Of a stretch of 64,000 nt of DNA, positions 59,421 to 64,000 are shown in pieces. How positions within the stretch are numbered: position 1 is the first letter of the stretch; every line of letters starts with the position of its first letter. A program made the translations under genes and the position numbers. Below the pieces are notes generated by a model. The model was not told the DNA's origin. It was given only the letters and a program-made list of their open reading frames with translations, and did no database searches. The stretch comes from Symbiopectobacterium purcellii (lineage in GTDB: Bacteria; Pseudomonadota; Gammaproteobacteria; Enterobacterales; Enterobacteriaceae): assembly GCF_019797845.1 (NCBI RefSeq), contig NZ_CP081864.1:496001-560000 (forward strand), written 5' to 3'.

Positions 59421-59608
59421 CCCTCGAGTCGCTGCCTGACGGCGATGACTACCTCATGCGCCCGGTGGATGCCGGGTATATCCCCTACACCGCACTTAAA
59501 GACGGTACCGTCGATCTGGCGGATATCGCCCGAATGAATGACTGGCTGGATGTAAAGGCCGACAACGAATACCGCATTGCCAAATGGAGAGAGGACAATG
59601 AACGCTGA
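59372..59608 (+). CDS. tail assembly chaperone, -1 frameshift extension
   Basis: A stop-free frame of 78 codons in the -1 phase relative to the preceding gene, with no start signal of its own: DGDDYLMRPVDAGYIPYTAL, then KDGTVDLADIARMNDWLDV. It would be made as a fusion of about 203 residues after slippage at 59366-59375. It ends 11 bp inside the tape-measure gene. The logic is that of lambda G/GT and P2 E/E'. Confidence 0.75.
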   Translation, partial: FARTPYQRDDHSDSGLTLESLPDGDDYLMRPVDAGYIPYTALKDGTVDLADIARMNDWLDVKADNEYRIAKWREDNER

Positions 59609-61592
59609 AATCATGAAATCGTTCCTGATCTCTCTGGGTTTCGATATCGACGATGCCGGGGCGGCGAAATTTGATGCCACAATCGTTGGTGTGACCAAAA
59701 CGGTCGTTAAGCTGGGCGTTGTGGTTGAAGCGGCTGCACTGTCCGTTGTGGCCTTCACGACCCAGATAGCCAGCGGGTTGGATAGGCTCTACTGGTCTTC
59801 CCAGCGTACCGGGGCGACAGTCGCTGGGTTACAGCAAATTGGTTACGCCGTGGGTCAGGTGGGCGGTAACGCGGAAGCGGCGCGCGGATCGCTGGAAAAT
59901 CTCTCACGCTTTATGCGTAACAGCCCCGGCGCAGAGGGATTCTTAAATCGTCTTGGTGTGCAGACGCGTGACGCCAGTGGTCAGATGCGCGATATGACGG
60001 CGATCTTTACCGGCGTGGGCCAGCGTCTCAACACCATGCCCATGTATCGCGCCAATCAGTATGCACAGATGCTTGGCATTGACGAAAACACGCTGATGGC
60101 AATGCGACGCGGGCTGGGACAGTTCAGTGCAGAATATACCGCCACCGCAAAAGCCATCGGTTTCAATGCCGATCAAGCAGCGGTTTCCTCTAATCGCTTT
60201 GTCACATCGCTGAGTTCCTTCGGCATGATGGCAGGCATGGCGCGGGACAAAATTGGCGCCAATCTCGCCAGCGGTCTGTCCGGCTCTATCGATAATTTCC
60301 GCAAACTGATCATCGATAACTTCCCCAAAATCGAAAAAGGCATCACCGTCGTTATTCAGTCTGTGCTGTGGATGTCAGACGTTATTGGCCGGGTGGTTTA
60401 TCGGCTGGTACAAGCGGCAGGGGCAATTATTGATTGGTGGAATTCGCTGGATAAATCCACTAAGCAGGTGATTGCCGCATTTGGGGCAATGGTGGTGGCC
60501 TGGCGCTTGCTCAATAGCGCGTTCGCGATGTCATCCATTGGGCGCATTATTGCGCTGGCTGCGGCACTGGCCGCGCTGGTGGAGGATTACGCCACCTGGA
60601 AAGAGGGTGGGCAAAGCCTGATTGACTGGTCGAAGTGGGAGCCAGGTATCCAGTACGCCAAAAAAGCCATTGGTGGCCTCAGCGGTGACTTTGGCGCGCT
60701 GTATGACAAGGTCGTCGATCTGGGTAAAGCGGTCTGGGATGCCATCAAGGCATTTCTTGAGTTTATCGACATCGATACCTCACGCTTTTCCGGTAAATGG
60801 CTGTTTGACCAGATTATCGAAAGCGTACGCAGCGCCATTAAGTACGTTGGTGCGCTGGTGGATGCGCTGAAAAAACTGGTCAGCGGCGATTTCTCTGGTG
60901 CCTGGGACTCGCTGAAAGACGCTGCTAGTATCGTGGCCGACAGTCCGATGGGGCAAGGGGTGACGGCCGTGGCTGAGGGGCTATACACCAAGGCCAATAA
61001 TGCACTGAATCAGTATCTGCCGGAATGGATGGGCGGTGCGCCAGTAGCGCGACCCCAAGCGTCAAAAGAAGGTGAGCAACTTTTAGGCTGGATGGGACCG
61101 CTGTTTACCCAACTGGAGAGCCTCTACAAATTACCGGCTGGCCTGCTGCGTAGCGTGGCTACCACCGAATCAAGGGGCAATCAGTTCGCGGTATCTGGTG
61201 CAGGGGCCAAGGGCCTGTTTCAGTTTATGGACGGAACGGCGCGCGATATGGGACTGCGTGGGAATGATGTTTTCGATCCCATGAAATCGGCACAAGCCGC
61301 CGCCAAATACCTGGCGCAACTGATTAAGGCCAACGGCGGGGATCTGGATAAGGCGCTGGCGTCCTACAACTGGGGGATCGGCAACGTGCAAAAACACGGC
61401 ATGGCGCTGATGCCCAGGGAAACACGTGAGTATATCCCCAAAGTGCGCAGCAATATGCCCGGGGCGACCATTAATCAGGAAACCCACATCACGGTCAATG
61501 GGGCGATGGATGCGAACAAAACCGCTGATGCTATTGCCGGAAAACAGGACGGGGTTAACTCACGACTGACGCAAACGCGAGGGCCGCGATAA
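59598..61592 (+). CDS. tail tape measure protein with lytic transglycosylase domain
   Basis: 664 residues from ATG 59598. Long helical tape with hydrophobic patches (about 35-60 and 285-330). Residues about 505-620 form an SLT transglycosylase domain with the catalytic Glu in TTESRGNQF (near 523), then GAKGLFQFMDGTARDMG and ALASYNWGIGNV. It sets tail length and helps DNA cross the peptidoglycan. Confidence 0.9.
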   Translation: MNAEIMKSFLISLGFDIDDAGAAKFDATIVGVTKTVVKLGVVVEAAALSVVAFTTQIASGLDRLYWSSQRTGATVAGLQQIGYAVGQVGGNAEAARGSLENLSRFMRNSPGAEGFLNRLGVQTRDASGQMRDMTAIFTGVGQRLNTMPMYRANQYAQMLGIDENTLMAMRRGLGQFSAEYTATAKAIGFNADQAAVSSNRFVTSLSSFGMMAGMARDKIGANLASGLSGSIDNFRKLIIDNFPKIEKGITVVIQSVLWMSDVIGRVVYRLVQAAGAIIDWWNSLDKSTKQVIAAFGAMVVAWRLLNSAFAMSSIGRIIALAAALAALVEDYATWKEGGQSLIDWSKWEPGIQYAKKAIGGLSGDFGALYDKVVDLGKAVWDAIKAFLEFIDIDTSRFSGKWLFDQIIESVRSAIKYVGALVDALKKLVSGDFSGAWDSLKDAASIVADSPMGQGVTAVAEGLYTKANNALNQYLPEWMGGAPVARPQASKEGEQLLGWMGPLFTQLESLYKLPAGLLRSVATTESRGNQFAVSGAGAKGLFQFMDGTARDMGLRGNDVFDPMKSAQAAAKYLAQLIKANGGDLDKALASYNWGIGNVQKHGMALMPRETREYIPKVRSNMPGATINQETHITVNGAMDANKTADAIAGKQDGVNSRLTQTRGPR

Positions 61593-62215
61593 TGGATGTG
61601 TTATCTGTGTTGCTGAACCAGCGCAGCCGCGCTATCAGTATTATTATCCCCGACATGGTGATCACCGAAAAGCACACCGATGTGCTGGAAATTACCGAAC
61701 ACCCGGTAGAGCGGCCCACCAGTGCAAGCGATGGGGCCAGCGCATCCGGCGCGGCGTTCGTGGCTGATCACGCTTATCGGCGACCGTCAGAAGTGGTGAT
61801 GGAAGTCGGTTTTTCCGGGGGCGGCTCATTGCTGGATAGCGGTTTGTTGGATACCACAAGGATTGGCCTGAGTCTGGGGACCAGCCCCAAAGAGATTTAC
61901 CAACAACTGCTGGATTTACAGCGAAGCCGTTTACCGTTTGATGTCACGACGGGCAAGCGACAGTACAAAAATATGCTGATCCGCTCGCTGGATGTCACCA
62001 CTGACAAAAACAGCGAAAACGTACTGATGGCGACCGTCACCCTGCGTGAGGTGATTTTTACCCAGACACAAGCCATTACCGTTGCGTCAAAAGAGAATAT
62101 GACACAAGGCGTCAGCACCTCTGCGGTGCAGAACTCGGGTACCAAGACCCCCGCAGCAGTGAACCAATCAGTGTTGGGTAAAATGGGGAGTACGGTAACA
62201 GGGGCGCTTAAATGA
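61592..62215 (+). CDS. baseplate/distal tail protein (Dit-like)
   Basis: 207 residues. SVLLNQRSRAISIIIPDMVI, EITEHPVERPTSASDGA and VTTGKRQYKNMLIRSLDVTTDKN match the Dit-like N-terminal domain of contractile tails. It joins tube and baseplate. Start overlaps the tape-measure stop by one base (TAATG). Confidence 0.75.
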   Translation: MDVLSVLLNQRSRAISIIIPDMVITEKHTDVLEITEHPVERPTSASDGASASGAAFVADHAYRRPSEVVMEVGFSGGGSLLDSGLLDTTRIGLSLGTSPKEIYQQLLDLQRSRLPFDVTTGKRQYKNMLIRSLDVTTDKNSENVLMATVTLREVIFTQTQAITVASKENMTQGVSTSAVQNSGTKTPAAVNQSVLGKMGSTVTGALK

Positions 62216-62514
62216 CTGTCACTGAAATCCCGTTAACCCCCAACAACCAGACCTTTGGCATTACGCTGGCGGGTACCGCGTACCAGATACGCATTCTCTG
62301 GCGCGACACCTTCTGGAGTCTGGATTTAATGGACAGCGCCGGAACGGCATTAATCAACGGCATACCGTTAATCACCGGCGCAGAGTTGCTGGCGCAATAT
62401 GCCCATCTGTCCCTGAATTTTCAATTGGGCGTGGTCTGCGATATCGCGGGACAGGCCAACCCGACCAAAACCGATCTCGGTACGTTCAGTCACCTTTACG
62501 TCATTACGGAGTAA
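62212..62514 (+). CDS. phage baseplate plug protein
   Basis: 100 residues, beta-rich: EIPLTPNNQTFGITLAGTAY and LWRDTFWSLDLMDSAGTALI. Matches the plug family found between the Dit-like and hub genes. ATGA overlap with the upstream gene. Confidence 0.75.
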   Translation: MTVTEIPLTPNNQTFGITLAGTAYQIRILWRDTFWSLDLMDSAGTALINGIPLITGAELLAQYAHLSLNFQLGVVCDIAGQANPTKTDLGTFSHLYVITE

Positions 62515-62516
62515 CC

Positions 62517-63620
62517 ATGTCAACCAACTGGATGCGTCATTTTGAGTTGCAACTGCTGGATAAAGACGGCCAGGGCATTTCCCTGTCAGATTTCAAGGTA
62601 ACGTTTAAAATCGAAAAAATGCCCAACACTATCCATAACGGCTTTGTGGGTAATTTTCGGATTTATAACCTGTCACCCGATACGCAGAATCGTATTATGG
62701 GCAATGAGTTTAGCCTTATCCGGGCGATAGCCGGCTATGACGGTATTGCCGCTGATGTCAACGCCAGTGAGGTGGGCGTGGCCCGTGAGGTGGATGCCGA
62801 TAGCGTGGGCCAGTCTGATGACCGCAACTATGGCCTGATATTTAACGGTGATATCCGCTTTACCATCAAGGGCAAGGATAACCCTACCGACAGTTGGATC
62901 CTGATCCAGTGCCTGGACAGTTGGGAAGGGCATTTACAGGCGCGGGTAAAAACCACGGTGGCGGCAGGCTGGACCCATAACGATCTGTTTAACCTGGGCA
63001 TGCAATCCTACGAGCCCTTTGGCATTACACGTGGTGCGGTACCGGATGTGATAAACACCACCGTATTTCCGCGCGGTCGCGTGATTTACAGCACCACCGC
63101 CGACCTGATGAACAAAATCGCCGAGAGCAATAAGGCGCTCTGGTGGTATGAAAACAACCAGGTGCATATCGTGCCCGAGGATAAGTATATTCATGAGGCT
63201 ATCGTGCTGAATGCCAATACCGGCCTGATTGGTATGCCGCAGCAAACCATGGGCGGAGGGGTTAATGTGCGTTGCCTGATTAACCCCAACATCAAACTGG
63301 GCGGGCTGATACGTATCGATCAGGCGTCAGTGTACCGTGCAGCGCTGGAAAACGCAGACGTTGCCAGAGCGAACGCGCGGTTACGGGAAGAAAATCAGGA
63401 CGGGGTGCTGAACGTTAACACGCCGCAGCCGCCCAAAATGATAGACACCGACATCGATTACGCCGGACCGGGCATTGATGCAGATGGTGATTACTTTGTG
63501 GGCATGATCACCTATACTGGCGATACGCGTGGGCAGGCGTGGTATATGGATATGCTGTGTCTGGCGAAGGGGAAAAAGGATATGATGGAAACATCTGCTG
63601 CAAAGAAAGAGGGTTACTGA
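62517..63620 (+). CDS. baseplate hub protein
   Basis: 367 residues resembling the gp27/gpD-like hub: KVTFKIEKMPNTIHNGFVGN, FRIYNLSPDTQNRI, FNGDIRFTIKGKDNPTDSWI and NKALWWYENNQVHIVPEDKY. It forms the central hub below the tube. Its TGA overlaps the next ATG. Confidence 0.8.
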   Translation: MSTNWMRHFELQLLDKDGQGISLSDFKVTFKIEKMPNTIHNGFVGNFRIYNLSPDTQNRIMGNEFSLIRAIAGYDGIAADVNASEVGVAREVDADSVGQSDDRNYGLIFNGDIRFTIKGKDNPTDSWILIQCLDSWEGHLQARVKTTVAAGWTHNDLFNLGMQSYEPFGITRGAVPDVINTTVFPRGRVIYSTTADLMNKIAESNKALWWYENNQVHIVPEDKYIHEAIVLNANTGLIGMPQQTMGGGVNVRCLINPNIKLGGLIRIDQASVYRAALENADVARANARLREENQDGVLNVNTPQPPKMIDTDIDYAGPGIDADGDYFVGMITYTGDTRGQAWYMDMLCLAKGKKDMMETSAAKKEGY

Positions 63621-63967
63621 TGAGAAGTTTATCATTTGGCATATTGCTTTCTTTAATAGCTGTGTCATCTTCACCTGCTTTTTCAGCGATGAAATGTGGG
63701 GACTTTACCCTTAAGGCTCACGATGATGGCCTGATGTATATTAATGGTGCCAAGCCTGAAACCCAGAAAATCATTTTCTTTGATAAAAAAGATGATTATG
63801 GCAACGTTAAATTTCAATGGATGTTGTTCGATTCAACAATGGGCCGATGGCTTGGCTTGGATCATATAAACCGCAACGGAAAACCCATACTCAACGTCGA
63901 AGTCATCCGCAAAAGCATGGATGAACCTCGACGGTTTTGGTCGTATGATTGTGTGCGGGTGAATTAG
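63620..63967 (+). CDS. small exported protein of unknown function
   Basis: 115 residues from ATG 63620 (TGATG overlap with the hub). Signal peptide with likely cleavage after AFSA (residue 23), then a beta-rich mature part with two cysteines (KCGDFTL ... SYDCVRVN). It is an unusual member of a baseplate operon; possibly a lysogenic-conversion protein. A terminator-like hairpin follows. Confidence 0.65.
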   Translation: MRSLSFGILLSLIAVSSSPAFSAMKCGDFTLKAHDDGLMYINGAKPETQKIIFFDKKDDYGNVKFQWMLFDSTMGRWLGLDHINRNGKPILNVEVIRKSMDEPRRFWSYDCVRVN

Positions 63968-63986
63968 CCCACCACTGAGTGGGCTT
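63966..63986 (+). terminator. hairpin after the exported-protein gene
   Basis: AGCCCAC (63966-63972) / GTGGGCT (63979-63985), overlapping the stop codon; the following T-tract is weak. Confidence 0.5.
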
Positions 63987-64000
63987 AACATTAATATTAA

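Overview
The window is a piece of an enterobacterial chromosome followed by most of a large temperate prophage. The left 25.7 kb keeps the gene neighbourhood known around E. coli uxaCA-ygjV-sstT-alx-ygjR-rlmG-fadH, with uxaC, uxaB and uxaA as one run. That layout, a PL1 pectate lyase gene and enterobacterial gene sequences throughout point to a pectin-degrading member of Enterobacterales (Dickeya, Pectobacterium or Brenneria-like; this assignment is inference).

Chromosomal part (1-25.7 kb): a galacturonate operon (uxaC 3' end, uxaB, and uxaA broken by a 2-bp duplication); ygjV; sstT; alx behind a manganese riboswitch leader; an AT-rich islet holding a free-amino-acid 2OG-Fe dioxygenase gene (interrupted by an in-frame stop) and a LysO-type exporter; ygjR; rlmG; fadH with a FadR box; ohr/ohrR with an operator; spy; a few small genes; a LysR/RidA divergent pair; and a five-gene leftward operon (TM/TPR protein, periplasmic vWA protein, ABC ATPase, ABC permease, SUMF1-domain protein) resembling the TagR/TagS/TagT plus PpkA vWA set that accompanies some type VI secretion systems. 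The prophage has inserted at the 5' end of that operon.

Prophage left end and cargo (25.7-36 kb): integrase and excisionase, an IS30 transposase remnant, a complete CS1-type (alpha) chaperone-usher fimbrial operon whose leader carries a MITE with a perfect 9-bp target duplication, an IS3-family remnant whose terminal repeat supplies the stop codon of a PL1 pectate lyase gene, two more MITE copies, a coiled-coil membrane protein and a degenerate tRNA-Lys.

Prophage early and regulatory region (36-46.4 kb): lambdoid in logic. Leftward pL drives N, small genes, cIII, erf and ssb; rightward pR drives cro, cII, an O-like initiator with iterons, a DnaB-type helicase, ninB, dam, rusA and Q. The same 19-bp operator sits on the -10 of both pL and pR. 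nutL and nutR are recognisable and their boxB stems covary. A C4-type antisense RNA precedes a P22-type antirepressor. A late promoter with an 18-bp palindrome in its spacer is followed by a tR'-like terminator.

Prophage late region (46.4 kb to the end): lipoprotein, holin, SAR endolysin, Rz/Rz1, terminase, head and capsid genes, then a contractile (myovirus) tail: DUF3383 sheath, tube, a tail-assembly chaperone with a -1 frameshift site, tape measure with transglycosylase domain, and baseplate genes. The right end of the prophage lies outside the window, so attL/attR cannot be paired here.
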